Positions 21,255 through 32,196 of a stretch of 64,000 bases of DNA are shown here, piece by piece. The notes beneath the pieces were generated by a model, which saw only the letters and a list, made by a program, of their open reading frames with translations, had not been told where the DNA came from and ran no database searches. Location: assembly GCA_034638255.1 (NCBI GenBank), contig JAWPGT010000009.1:124001-188000 (forward strand), in the 5' to 3' direction. The DNA comes from Coprinus comatus. Taxonomy: Eukaryota; Basidiomycota; Agaricomycetes; Agaricales; Agaricaceae. The position numbers and the translations under genes are program-made. Every line of letters begins with the position of its first letter. Within the stretch, counting starts at the first letter, position 1.

Positions 21255-23071
21255 TCATGTATAAGCAGCAGGATCCAAAGGAAAACTCGGCACAGGATAA
21301 TCATTCCAAGATTTATCACCATCCAAAAATCTTCTCAACCTTGATACCTGTGAACTCAAATACATAACGATAATCTGCATTTTAATATCCATATCGAGTT
21401 TGAGTATCTCTTCGCAAGTTTTGAGAGCTTGTACACGAGTTGTGACAAACATGTTTCCTTGAAAACCAATCTCTTTAAGTCCATCGATTAGTTCTCCGAA
21501 TTCTGAACACCATCCTAAGACGCCCAACTGTGTAGAACAAAACAAATTAATAAGAGATGTTGGTGTAAGAGATGTGAGAGAAATATATAACTTACTTGAC
21601 CGTACTGACGATAACGAGCGTATAGTTCATTGGGTGCTACACCTAATGCATATTCGAATGCTTCATTCTGTTCTATCACTTCCTGTGTTGGTGTATATGT
21701 AACTGTAGGTTCCAGAGGTTGTAGCTATAGAAACGATCACAATTAATCACACAAAAAAAGTTCCTTATTAATTAAAGAAGCGGAAGGTGGGGAAAAAAAA
21801 ACACATACCGGTAGTCGTTGTGGTGGATCCTGGAACCATTGAACACCCTCATAATCCATCTCCCCACCAAAGTCAACAACATCAGTTCTCTTTCCAGAAT
21901 AATCCATTCCTATATTCGTTGTCGCTGTATTATAAGTGTTATTGTTCGTGCTTGTGTTAACTCCGATATATGTAGGTTGATAGTCTTTGGAAACAGGTAT
22001 GTATGTTTCTTGGCTTGGCGTTATTGAAGGATAACTTCTATCTTCGTGAGAGTTGCGTCGGATTGGTGGTGTTGAGGCGTAAGATAATGGCGTCTATGAT
22101 ATGCTTTAATATATTAATTTGAACAAGGGATAATTTGTGGAAAGTGACTTACCGTAGACCCTGAATAATTCTTGCTAGGAGATGATTTGCTGCGTCGATG
22201 ATAACTAGGTCTAGGACTGACAAGATCCCCAAGGATTGAAGCAGGTTCTGAGTATGTACGAGATTTGCTTCTGGTATGTCCCCTTGGAGGAGTAGGAGGA
22301 CGATAATGCCTATGAGATGGAGAAGAAGGTGGACGACGATGTGAAGAGGTGGTTGATTTGGGACTTGGTGTGAGTTGTTGTTGTTGTTGTGAATAAGAAA
22401 GGGAAAAGTCAGGATGGATAGCAAAAGAAGATTGTTGGTGAGGAATGTTACGACTGAGCCAAGAGGGAGAGGGAGGGGAGTAAGAAGTGCGGGGAGAGTC
22501 TCCGATATAAGTGGCTGATGGATTGACAAATTCGTAAGTTGGCTTGTAAACAACTGGCTCAGCGCCTTTTTTCGAAAACTTTTGTGCTAATTTACGAAGA
22601 GGCGTACGAAGTAGATTCTTCAACCGACTGGGTGGTGGTGAAGGTTGAACAGGGTTGGAACTGAGTGGTGATGGTTTGTACTCTACAAATAACACAATGA
22701 ATGATTATGTCAACGATAAATTCCAGAACCCTCTTACCACGCAATGGACTGGCTGGAACAGTCAAGGGTATATGCGTTGGTGGTTTTGGGAAACAGTTGG
22801 TTAGATCTGAAATATCACTGTTTTGTGAGCGCAGTGGGGACTGCACAGCTTGGGGCAAAGGGAAAGTATCCTCGGGCGTAACGAAATAGAAGTCGTCTTG
22901 GGACTGACCGCGACGCTTCCTACTCTTAGTAGAGCGTTTAGCAGTCGAGCTACGCAGAGAGCCCCGAAGGCCTTGTGCGAAGGTGGACTGGAGTAGGGTT
23001 GAAGGTGAGCGAGACGTTGTGAATTTGGACAAGTCCCCTGAAGATGGAACTTGCTGGAGAGATCCCGACAA
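21255..23071 (-). CDS. Unrecognised basidiomycete protein, conserved-looking C-terminus
   Basis: Five exons on the minus strand: 23071-22738, 22682-22153, 22093-21809, 21724-21596, 21527-21255; sum 1551 nt (516 aa). The N-terminal two thirds are Ser/Pro/Arg-rich with SP and SPSP motifs and a short Gln run, typical of phosphorylated disordered regions. The last ~130 residues look folded: ALGVAPNELYARYRQYGQ, then LGWCSEFGELIDGLKEIGFQ and LKTCEEILKLDMD, ending near RRFLDGDKSWNDYPVP. Low synonymous-looking noise and clean splice junctions suggest a real conserved gene. I do not recognise the family. Confidence 0.75.
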
Positions 23072-23621
23072 CGAGCCTACTTTTCTTAAAGCTCCTGGAC
23101 TCAGCGTGCCCCTTCGCCAACTTTAGCTCCAGCCGTCCATATTCAATTCAATGACGATTCGAACGAGCCTCGTGGTAGCCGTATGCTGCGCTCATCAAAT
23201 TCTCTCATCTCTTGTGTTCTCCATACCCCATCAAACTTGCTTTTAAAACTCTACCAATACTATGACACTACCGAGTGCATCGTATTCTATACACAACACA
23301 TATTTATCGACCTACCATGTCGCTTTGAAGGTCTAGTTTTTTCAAGCTTTTGTCTAAACCCGGCCGCCGCATCTTCTAGAAGTAGATCACTGCGCATGGC
23401 ATACACATGTTCCTTGTACATGAACACCGGCAATACGCAGGGTTCTGATCTTAGTACTTGTAGGAAGTATCTATCCGAAACTCTGGTCATGTTGGGGGAA
23501 TGCCAAGATCCATGTAGAAGGTAACTTAATTTCATATTAGATCTGAGTCATAGCACGAAAGCAGTATAAAAAACGACAAATCACAAACACAAAAAGAAAG
23601 AAAAAACTCCATCAGCTCCAC
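23072..23621. other. Promoter/terminator gap
   Basis: It lies between the start of the minus-strand orphan and the stop of the acyltransferase-like gene on the same strand. No gene is supported. Open frames at 23183-23535 show no family features. Confidence 0.5.
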
Positions 23622-25444
23622 CTAAGCATCCAATAAATTATGTTGTCCTCCGGCCCTGGAGGATCTCAAACGTCTCCACAACGCAACTACATTGGCGGGC
23701 ATCATCAATGCGACATTCGATCCAACAACAACAATCCAGAATAAAAGCAATCCAACATTATTATGCTTTGCATAAAATGTCTTCCGGTCATCAAACGGAT
23801 TCTCCAACCCTATAGTTCTAATCCAAGACCCAGCTCCAGACTGTACAACCTCGCTAAACCCATAACCACCAATACCACTAAGACCACCTGCACCTCCATC
23901 ACACCAAAGCACTGCACTGCCAATTTCACGAGCACGTTCTGATGCTTGTTTCCACATTGTATATCCCACAGTAACATCCCATGTACGTGCTGGAGCAAGG
24001 ATTAATCCGGGTTTCACGTCTAGATCCCTGAATTGACTAGGAGCCGAAAAGTCGAGACAGATTGAGGATGTTACAGGGATTTGACGGGTCCTTTGAGATG
24101 GTGGAACCCATTTCTTTGGTAATTGAATTTCCGCTTCAAAAGTAGTAGGAGAGTCGGTTGAATGGGTAAGAGAGAATGATTCCGCAACTAATTTTTTTTA
24201 AATCGTCAGAACAAATGTAATCAATTGGAGGTCAAAATAAACTCACTGGGAACTAGATGTCGTTTATAATAAAGGAGGTAAGGTTCTTCCGATTTTCTAG
24301 AAATAACCGCAATTCCAGTTCTTCTTACAGGTGTATGACCACTCGGATCCGAAGGATCATTCAATGTTTCTTCAAAAGAAACACCAACGTACGCATGGGT
24401 GATGTTATCCCGCACTTCTTGAAGACCTTTATTCCTCTCTTCCTCTGAATTAAATCGTACCGCTCCTTCAGGCCATAAGATAAAATCAGCTCTATTATCC
24501 ATCGTCTTGGTTTCCTCTATAAAGTCTTCAAGTACAAGTTCATGATGACGATATCGAGCATGAGGAGGTAATGCACACCCAACAGAAATTGGTGTAACAT
24601 TATCCACATCAGCGATTGGTAGTGGAAGGTTATTTTCCAGGTATGAAGGGATAGTAAGAAGGACAAGAATTGCACCTAGCATCGCAGTCTTATTCTTCCC
24701 TGTCAAAATTGACCTTGCATTGGTAGTGGTACTTTGAATACCATTCGCAATATTGCCATGTCTATTTGAGCCTTCAGTTTCATCTCCAAGTGGTATTAAA
24801 GGTCCTGGGACTTGTGTTCCATCATCATCAGCATCGAGAGAATTGTCTTCCCCTGAACCCATATACCAAGACGTGACTGTCTGAGAGACGACAATCGCCC
24901 AAGCAGCGACGACCCAATTCAGACTTTCAGGTCCAAGTATAGGAACCAACCATTCATAAGCACTAGTACCTTCCACTGGAGTCCAAGTAGAAAGTGTACC
25001 AATAGGACTTATGTATGCGATTGTAACCCAGAGAGTTGACCAAATGGCAGGGAATAGAATAATCCTGGATGATTCAGAATTGATTCTAGAACTGAATTTC
25101 GCATCCAAAAAAAGAGCTATTACACTGAAGAATGATGTTGAGCCTGAGAGTAGGAATAGGGAAAGAACAGAAAAGCTGGGTTGAGAAAGTGCTTCGAGTG
25201 ATGGTGCCAATCTTGGGATTGAACCTCCAATTGTGAGTGTTGCCCAAAGAGAGACTGTAGATCTGGCTGTATGTTGAGCGAAACTTGGAAAGAGAATGCG
25301 TGAATAGATGAGTAAATTGGCCAAAGTCGCGACAATTGGTATCATTCCTGGAGTAGGACCCATCGAGAATACTGAAAGTATTCCAGAAAGACTAATGAAA
25401 GTTATGTGTGGGTGATCATTGATCAGTATTCGTTGGAGGCTCAT
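23622..25444 (-). CDS. Apolipoprotein N-acyltransferase (Lnt)-like membrane CN-hydrolase
   Basis: Two exons on the minus strand: 25444-24247 and 24187-23622; 1764 nt (587 aa). The N-terminal ~250 residues hold about six hydrophobic segments. A soluble carbon-nitrogen hydrolase (nitrilase-fold) domain follows, with a plausible Glu-Lys-Cys triad: Glu326 (ILWPEGA), Lys394 (LYYKRHLVP) and Cys445 (SSICLDFS). A final hydrophobic segment (VGLLLFWIVVVGSNVALMM) lies near the C-terminus. The layout of membrane helices, nitrilase domain and last helix is that of bacterial Lnt, which N-acylates lipoproteins. Fungi are not known for bacterial-type lipoproteins, so the substrate is unknown. An amidase or another N-acyltransferase activity is possible. 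Confidence 0.8.
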
Positions 25445-26047
25445 GGTTGAGGTTGAGGTCTGAGGTCAACACGAGCAACTGCGGCAGAGACGTTCCAACC
25501 CAATGGACAGATTCGGACTGCGGACGTGCTTCTCTTCCCCACGCCCACTTGCTTCTATCAGTGATTAGACGCCCATCACAGGAGGTGCTACTCAGTACCG
25601 TGGAGCCGATTGAAGGAGAATGAGAATATTCTGGAAATATTCTGAACATATTCCGAATAGTGATTTGTCTGGGCCCGTGACTCTGCGCTCGAAAGAAGTG
25701 CCTCAAGCGCCTCCAGGCCAGAAGCCAGCCAATGATAGCGCTGTAGATCATTCTCGAATGAATCCAGTTTTGTCTTACCAATATGCTATCCAAAAAACAA
25801 CTCAGAAGGTCAATCATTGGATACCCACAAAATCGCTCAAGCTAATTTCCATCTTCAAATTCACGCAGTTACCAATCGTATCATATCTTATCATGAAACA
25901 CGATCAAATGACAAGGGGCACTTCTTTAGGCCAAGTACCCATATCTATTCCCCCATTTCCTTTGTGGGATTGTTATTATCATAGGGTATATAAAGCCTAG
26001 GTTGCGACGCAATGTTTCTTTAACCATCTATCTTCACTACTATCATC
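25445..26047. other. Divergent promoter region of the Lnt-like and metallothionein genes
   Basis: No coding feature is supported. The right end carries a strong TATA box (25987-25994). Palindrome-like TTCTGGAAATATTCTGAA near 25629-25647 resembles a heat-shock-element arrangement (NTTCNNGAAN-type), which would fit stress control of the metallothionein. This is inference from the motif alone. Confidence 0.45.
25987..25994 (+). promoter_or_regulatory. TATA box of the metallothionein gene
   Basis: A perfect TATATAAA lies 53 nt (to its end) before the ATG at 26048. A canonical TATA fits a strongly inducible stress gene. Confidence 0.65.
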
Positions 26048-26310
26048 ATGGTGAGCTTTGACCCTCTCACTCTCTTATCCCCATTCAACTTATGAACTGA
26101 CGATGATGTGATCTAGTCTGAATGCACTAAGAACTGCTCTGGCTGCAGCTGCGGCAATGACCAACCCAAGAACCAAAGCAACTGCGGTTCCTCTACTTGC
26201 GGATGTGGCGCCTCGTAAGTTTCAATTGGGTAATCTCCCTTATCCAATCTTATCTGAATACCTTTTCTTTTTTTAGTTGCCAATGCAAGGCTGGCGAATG
26301 CAAGTGCTGA
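26048..26310 (+). CDS. Metallothionein (44 aa, 11 Cys)
   Basis: Three coding exons: 26048-26050 (only the ATG), 26117-26214, 26277-26310; 135 nt including TGA. The 44-residue product has 11 cysteines at 4, 8, 11, 13, 24, 29, 31, 35, 37, 42 and 44, mostly as C-x-C and C-x2-C, no aromatic residue, and starts MSECTKNCSGCSCG. This matches small basidiomycete metallothioneins, which bind Cu(I), Cd(II) or Zn(II) in the cytosol and detoxify or buffer metals. Cys are arranged as two clusters (4-13 and 24-44) around an Asn/Gln/Lys linker. Both introns have clean GTGAGC and GTAAGT donors. A TATA box sits upstream. The exons are too short for simple ORF detection. Confidence 0.93.
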
Positions 26311-26509
26311 ACATCCAACGTTAAACACCTAAATTTTTCTTCTTGATGATATGCTTTTTGTATGAATATTTGTATTGCGGATATACCGTAAACGCGTTTT
26401 TATAAGAGAGTACATACACCAAAGATATAAAATATACAACGTTCCACCTTTTTAAACAAATCTTAAACATGAACGATTCATGACTCATGAGAAAAGTGAC
26501 TTACCAGCA

Positions 26510-27329
26510 TTACGATTGAGCAAATGGATCATCAGTAACATCCAAAAGTGGTCCAGCACCAACCAATGCATCACTACCAGTCAACTGCGAAAGATCATGA
26601 GGTCCATCCAAACTCAATCCATCCGGTCCCAAATCTCCAATATCCAAACCAACACCGCCAATTACATCCGTCTTTTCAACACCTTCATCCATAACAACAT
26701 CATCATCCAATTTCAACGAAACACCTAAAGTATTTTCCGTATCACCTTCTTCAACTTCACCTACATCAACATCATTCGTCATTGACAATTGTGGTTTAGG
26801 TGAAGGTGGTTTTGAAAGTAATTCCGGATCTTGTTCTTGTTCTTCTCTTGGAACAGGTGTTGGTGTTGGTTCAACAGTTGAACTACCAGTTTTAATTACT
26901 ATTTCTCCATTCGCAATATCGGTGGTAGTAGTAGCAGCTGTAGCAGTAACAGCAGTAATAACATTCGTATCATCTTCAATTTCTTCATCTCCTTCAACTA
27001 CTTCAGGTTCATCAGGTAATGGTGCAAGAGGATCATCAACACCTCCTTCATCATCACTAAAATGCTAAATAACTCGGGAAGAAAAATTAAACAAAAAGAA
27101 ATCGTTAGAATCTTTCTTGCTTTTACTTAGAAATTATACGTTTATTGGTGTAATTTCTCACCTGTATTTTATCGGTTTTAACCCATTTCCAAACTTTAAG
27201 TGTAGAACCTGGAGTTGCAATATCTGGTGTGACAAGTAGACGTTCGTAACATGGAACAGGTTGCATAAGTTGTCTCCTTGCAGCTTCTGTTGATGCAGCG
27301 CTGACACCAATTCTTCGTCGTGTAGCCAT
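26510..27329 (-). CDS. Small acidic protein with possible BCL7-like N-terminus
   Basis: Two exons on the minus strand: 27329-27162 and 27064-26510; 723 nt (240 aa). The N-terminal ~56 residues are basic and look conserved (MATRRRIGVSA, then QPVPCYERLLVTP, STLKVWKWVKTDK). The rest is acidic and disordered (HFSDDEGGVDDPLAPLPDEP, KPPSPKPQL, GPDGLSLDGPHDLSQL). The pattern of a conserved W/K segment ending in a KWVxxxK block resembles the BCL7 N-terminal domain (WVTVGDTSLRIYKWVPV type) of SWI/SNF-associated BCL7 proteins. That resemblance is by eye and weak. It lies just downstream of the U6 gene on the same strand. Confidence is high in the gene, low in the family. Confidence 0.7.
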
Positions 27330-27482
27330 AATGATATCTCGTGTGTATGGTAGGAAAGATAAAATGAAAAAAAAGGTTTTATGATATCAGAGGTATATAC
27401 TCCAAAAGAGATGCGTCGTGTGTGTTGTGGAAGAGGTTGAAAACGCTTAGCTAAGGGAAAGTGATCGTAATAATAAGTACGC

Positions 27483-27552
27483 AAAACAAAATAAATATTG
27501 AGATCCGTAGATCTACCACTCCGGAAAAGCGTGTCATCCTTGTGCAGGGGCC

Positions 27553-27583
<31 letters not shown>

Positions 27584-27607
27584 TTCGTATGTCACCCCGA
27601 AGAGGAC
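27483..27607 (-). ncRNA. U6: U6 spliceosomal snRNA
   Basis: The minus strand reads a 5' stem-loop with a UUCG tetraloop (CCTCTTCGGGG), then AAATTGGAACGATACAGAG with the ACAGAGA box, AGATTAGCATGGCCCC with the AGC triad, and TGCACAAGGATGACACGC. This is an almost exact match to the conserved core of U6, which forms the spliceosome active site. The 5' end is placed at 27607. A T4 run directly after the core (27525-27528) could end a short ~83-nt form; T-rich sequence at 27483-27492 would end a ~125-nt form. A TATA-like TATTCATA lies about 15-25 nt upstream. RNA polymerase III transcription is expected from the family. Confidence 0.93.
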
Positions 27608-27897
27608 ATTAGTAGGTATGAATAATGCCAGGCCACTATGTATCATTTTGCATTTGGCTCAAATGACGGGGTGCGCTCACGTGATGCTACATTTCCTCCA
27701 TGTACGCCGAGGTTTCGAGAAATAATCAGGAAAATTGTTAATCCATTACTCGGACCTTGGTTCCTGTATATCACATCAATCACTGTAGTAACTTCTATCC
27801 TGATCTGATGTCTTCCTCATATACTAGATGCATTCAACTTGGGATAGAGAAGGACAGAGATACATAAAAATACACAATATAACACCTACACCTCGCC

Positions 27898-29033
27898 TCA
27901 ACTGAGCTGCTCTGCCCATCGAAGGACGTCAAATTCGGAAAGACGCGGTTCCTTTGAGTCCTTGAAAAATAAATGAGATATGTCGAACTGCACAAGGAGA
28001 AATGTTACACTTACTGCTTGGGTCGATCGTGAAGATACAACCCCTTGAGTTTTAGGTATGGCTGACTATTAAAGACTTGTCATCAAACCTGTCACACAGA
28101 TGAAACCACAACTTACGCTAGTTGATGCTGATGTCGGTACGGGTGCCCTCACTACTGATTGTCTCACTTCTCTGAGCTTGGCTTCCAGGATATCGCATTT
28201 TCTACAAGACAAGTCTCTTGAGTGCGAGATTGTCGGAAATCGATCGAGAATGATTGCCTTACTCATGTACAACTTTGGTTTCTTCCCGGCGCAATTCGAC
28301 CTGCCGACGCATCATTGACTCCAGGCTTCCCCTAGCCTGGTGTATGCCAAGTCAAACAAAGTGCTTGGATGCAGACACAATCAACTAACTTGTACAGGCC
28401 GGAGATCATTTGCGGCGGCCATTAAATTGGTTGTTAATACTGAAATCCAGTCAACATGTTTCTGCCATTCTGGTGGTGTTTCTGAGTCTAACGGAGGCGG
28501 AGGTAGTAGAAGGGATGACATCAATGACGAATATGTGACCAATAACGAGCGCAATATAGCTCGTAGGGCAGGTCGACGGTCTGAGCGTGTTGAGTAAATA
28601 TAGATACCAATGAGCACGACGTCGAGTTATTCGCACCGATGGTTGGATCGCTCGGATACAATTGGTTGCCACCTGACTCTTCCAAAGAAGCAATCTTATC
28701 TTTCACCTGGAAAAAACGTGGTCCGACATACAGTCAACATATGACGATACGGGATATTGGAAGGCGCACAAACCACCTGTCACCGAAAACATCATAGTAT
28801 GCTTCCGGTTCCTCTAATATCCAATCTACTCGTGGTTTTTCGAGGTTTATAAGTTGCCAGTCTGGTATATCTGTTTGGTCTGAGAGAACTTCATATTGAT
28901 TTGCTGATGACGCGTCTTCTCCTGCGCGTTCACGCAAGAGGGTTAGAAGGTTGAGATTGTGTGCTGTGTATTTTGTATAATGGGAAGGAGGAGAGGGGAA
29001 GGGGTTTTGAAGTTCTGTTTCATCTTCCTCCAT
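27898..29033 (-). CDS. MED7: Mediator complex subunit Med7
   Basis: Seven exons on the minus strand: 29033-28770, 28706-28637, 28580-28390, 28336-28263, 28201-28117, 28065-28015, 27960-27898; sum 798 nt (265 aa). Characteristic N-terminus: NPFPSPPSHYTKYT, DWQLINLEKPRVDW, YYDVFGDRWFVK, and LYPSDP. The middle helical region carries EWQKHVDWISVL and NLMAAANDLRPVQ, then a coiled-coil (RREETK, KCDILEAKL). Med7 pairs with Med21 and Med31 in the Mediator middle module and links activators to RNA polymerase II. The last two short exons encode a disordered Ser/Thr tail ending LRWAEQLS. Confidence 0.95.
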
Positions 29034-29224
29034 GCTTGAGAGAGGTTAAGATGATGCTGACCCAATTAGGAAGGGCAAGATCCGTATGTATAGAATTGGA
29101 TCTTGATTGATGACCTCATGACAGCGCTACCAACACCAAAAGGGACTCTGAAGTATTGAATTATGTTCCATCCGCACATATAAGCGTCTGTGCGTTCATA
29201 CCCTTTATCATTGCTCCTACTTCA

Positions 29225-31898
29225 ATGAACCAATTTTACGTCGACACTCCCCTCCCCAGTATCCCAACGGACCTTTCTATACCCCAGTTCATATTTGATA
29301 CCAACATCGTACAAAGACCAGCGCGTCCCAGTACAGTCCCGTTTTTTATTGAGGATGCTACAGGGAGAAAGGTTTACAAAGAAGAGGTGTGTACATTCTT
29401 CAACCATTCGTGTATCTACCTAGGAACTGAAATTCCGGGTTGCCCTAGGCTAAACAACGTTCATACGACTTAGCTAACGCGTTCCATCTCAAATGGTCCA
29501 TTGGTATGGATATTATTCGTTTTATCCGCCCTCTGACCTGACTTGAACTTGTTCATACTATAGGCAATGAGGATGTCGGTATGTTCGAATTTGAATTCCT
29601 AATTTGAATTCAGTCATGACCCCCCCCCCGCTTTTCCTAGTTTGCCTGCTCAGCCCTAATGACGTTGGTGAGCATTTATATGCGCTCTCGTGAACATACC
29701 TGACGGGCATTGCAGATTATACAACAGCAATGTGGGCAACCCATCTTCTTGGGGGCATTGTCACGTATGTGCTAACTATATAACAACCACACTTGTCACG
29801 AAACTGATAGTTTGTTTCAGGCCAGGCAACCCATCCTATATGGTCGATGAACTAAGCTATCAACTAACGACGACCAAGGCCGTCTTATTGGTAACTCACC
29901 CTGTTTGTTTACATACCGCAATCGCCGCAGCAAAGAAATGTGGTTTGTCGGAATCCCGTATCGTAATCCTCAAAGACACAAAAACTGCAAGTCAGTTCCC
30001 AACATTGGACAGCTTGATTACGTTTGGTGCAACGGAGAAAAGATCTTTCGTAGAGAAACGCTTTAAAGAGGGTGAAACCAAAAAAGCTCTAGCGTTTTTG
30101 TCGTTGTCTAGTGGAACCACGGGTGAGCAATTTTGGGAACGTTTTTATATAGATTCATTATTCAGGAACATGCTTCTAGGTCGTCCAAAGGTAATTGGGG
30201 AACTTTTAAACTCTCGGTTTCAATTAACTTTACCCAAATAGGCTGTGGCAATTTCACACTACGGAGTTATTGCGAATATAATTCAAAAAGCTACGCATTG
30301 GAAAATTAACGATCCAACATGGCCTAATAAGTTTATGAATCCTGGTGACGTTGCTGTTGGAGGTAAAGTAGTTGTTTCACTCTGGGCCAAGGAATTTGCT
30401 GATGGGCTGTCAAGTTTTGCCGTTTTTCCGTAAGTCTTTTTTTGCCTTGAGACCAGGTTGTAATTAGCTCATGAAATACCAAGATATCTATGGCCTTATC
30501 GTTAATGTAAGAAATTATTATTTTGTTCTCTTCATTTCACTCACTCTTTCATTTTTTTCAGTTGCACTACCAATTATATTCCGGGGTAAGGTCTTCTCTA
30601 GTGACACAGAAGAACTCACCCTTGACCAAAATCTTAGCTATCCATTGTCGTAATTCCTAAATTCAATTTCGTGCAATTCCTTGATAGTATTGCAAAGTAT
30701 CGTATCACCCATCTCTAGTGAGTACCCCTTTCTCTCATACAAAAGGCTTAATAATCACTCAATATTACTCTCCCAGTCTTGTTCCACCACACATCGTCTT
30801 ACTTTGTAAACAGGAGGCTGTGAAAAAATATGACTTCAGCCATGTCAAATTCTGTATGTCTGGTGCTGCTCCGTTGAGTGGTGAACTATATACAGGGTTG
30901 AGGAAGTTGCTTCCTAATGCTGCAATTGGACAAGGATATGGTTGGTCTCTCCGTTGAATTACATGCTAAGTACTCACTGTCCCGTTTTTGTGACTATACA
31001 GGCCTTACAGAAACATGCACATCTGTTTCATTAATGCCACCTGAAACTAAATATTGTACCGCTGGTAGTTCAGGTAGATTGATACCTGGAGTACAAGCTC
31101 GAGTAATTAAGGAGGATGGTACTTTTGCCAATGAAGGTGAACAAGGAGAACTTGTTGTGTATAGTCCATCGTTGGCATTGGGGTATCTTAATAATGAAGC
31201 TGCGTAAGTACTACTGCTTTAAGTAGATTTTGCATCTTTCTGACTCATGTTTCACGAATAGCACAAAGGAAACTTTTGTGGAGAGCTGGGTTCGTACAGG
31301 TGATGAGGTGATAATTAAGAATAATGAAGTATTTATCGTGGATCGTTTAAAGGTAACTTGAACTTCACTTTTGACACTGAGTTGCCGAACGTTATTGACC
31401 GGATAATAATAGGAAATCATGAAAGTACGAGGATTCCAAGTCGCTCCTGCTGAACTAGAAGGACATCTCCTATTACATCCCGACGTTTCCGATGCATGTG
31501 TTGTCAGCATTCCGGACGATTATAGTGGAGAATTGTCTTTAGCATATGTTGTTTTATCTACATCTGCTCGTGCAAAGGCGAATCCAAAAACCATACAGGA
31601 AATGAAGGATACATTGTTCAAGGTAATTGAATCGTTCACTTAATAATGGTCATGGTACTCATTTGAATTTTAACTTCTGATAGCACGTATCTGATGTGAA
31701 AGTGCAGTATAAGTGGTTAACAGGAGGAATTGAATTTATTGATGCTATACCTAAGAATCCCTCTGGTAAAATTGTAAGTTTTTTTTTTTTTCGCTGTTCG
31801 AATAAATACAGTATCACTCAAAAAAAAATCGGTAGTTGCGACGTGTTTTGAGAGAACAGGCACGTAAACTACCCAGACCAGTGAAAGCTAAACTGTAG
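29225..31898 (+). CDS. Acyl-CoA / 4-coumarate-CoA ligase-like AMP-forming enzyme with PTS1
   Basis: Eighteen exons: 29225-29386, 29449-29503, 29564-29578, 29641-29667, 29716-29764, 29821-30122, 30180-30190, 30242-30362, 30415-30429, 30484-30506, 30562-30585, 30638-30717, 30777-30940, 31002-31203, 31262-31352, 31413-31622, 31684-31773, 31836-31898; sum 1704 nt (567 aa). It should activate a carboxylic acid (fatty, coumaric-like) through an acyl-AMP to a CoA thioester. Motifs: P-loop SLSSGTTGRPKA, split across an 11-nt exon; FFHIYGL; GAAPLSGEL; GYGLTET; DRLKEIMKVRGFQVAPAELE; catalytic Lys in PKNPSGKIL. The C-terminus KAKL is a type 1 peroxisomal signal, so the enzyme is probably peroxisomal. 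A TATA-like CATATAAG lies near 29177. Substrate cannot be set from sequence. Confidence 0.92.
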
Positions 31899-32196
31899 GG
31901 AGTCATGGAGTTTTATTTATTGTATATATTTGGGTGCATTGCGCATTATATTATCCACAAGAGACATTGTTAATGCATTGAAAATTCGTCGCAGTTGGCA
32001 AATTTAAGTGACTGTTCTAGACTATGCCGGCGCTAATCCGTATTTGTTGTTGTTAGAGCCAAGAGCTGATCTGAATTTTCGTGACATTCAGTTTAGTATT
32101 GGACGAAGCCGCGTTTCGCGTCACTTACCTTCCGTCCCGTCCCCCTTTTTTCTCCTCCTTCCAAGAAAAAAAAGCAAAGAAAAGTCATAGACAAGG

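Noticed and set aside
23110..23190. TTCGAAT-like sequence suggesting a tRNA T-loop on the minus strand
   Set aside because: The flanking five-base arms do not pair and no acceptor or anticodon stem is present.
27158..27646. 162-codon minus-strand frame
   Set aside because: It runs through the U6 RNA gene and the intron/first exon of the BCL7-like gene in the wrong frame.
28340..28597. Plus-strand open frame with Gly/Arg-rich peptide
   Set aside because: It is the complement of MED7 exons 3 and 4.
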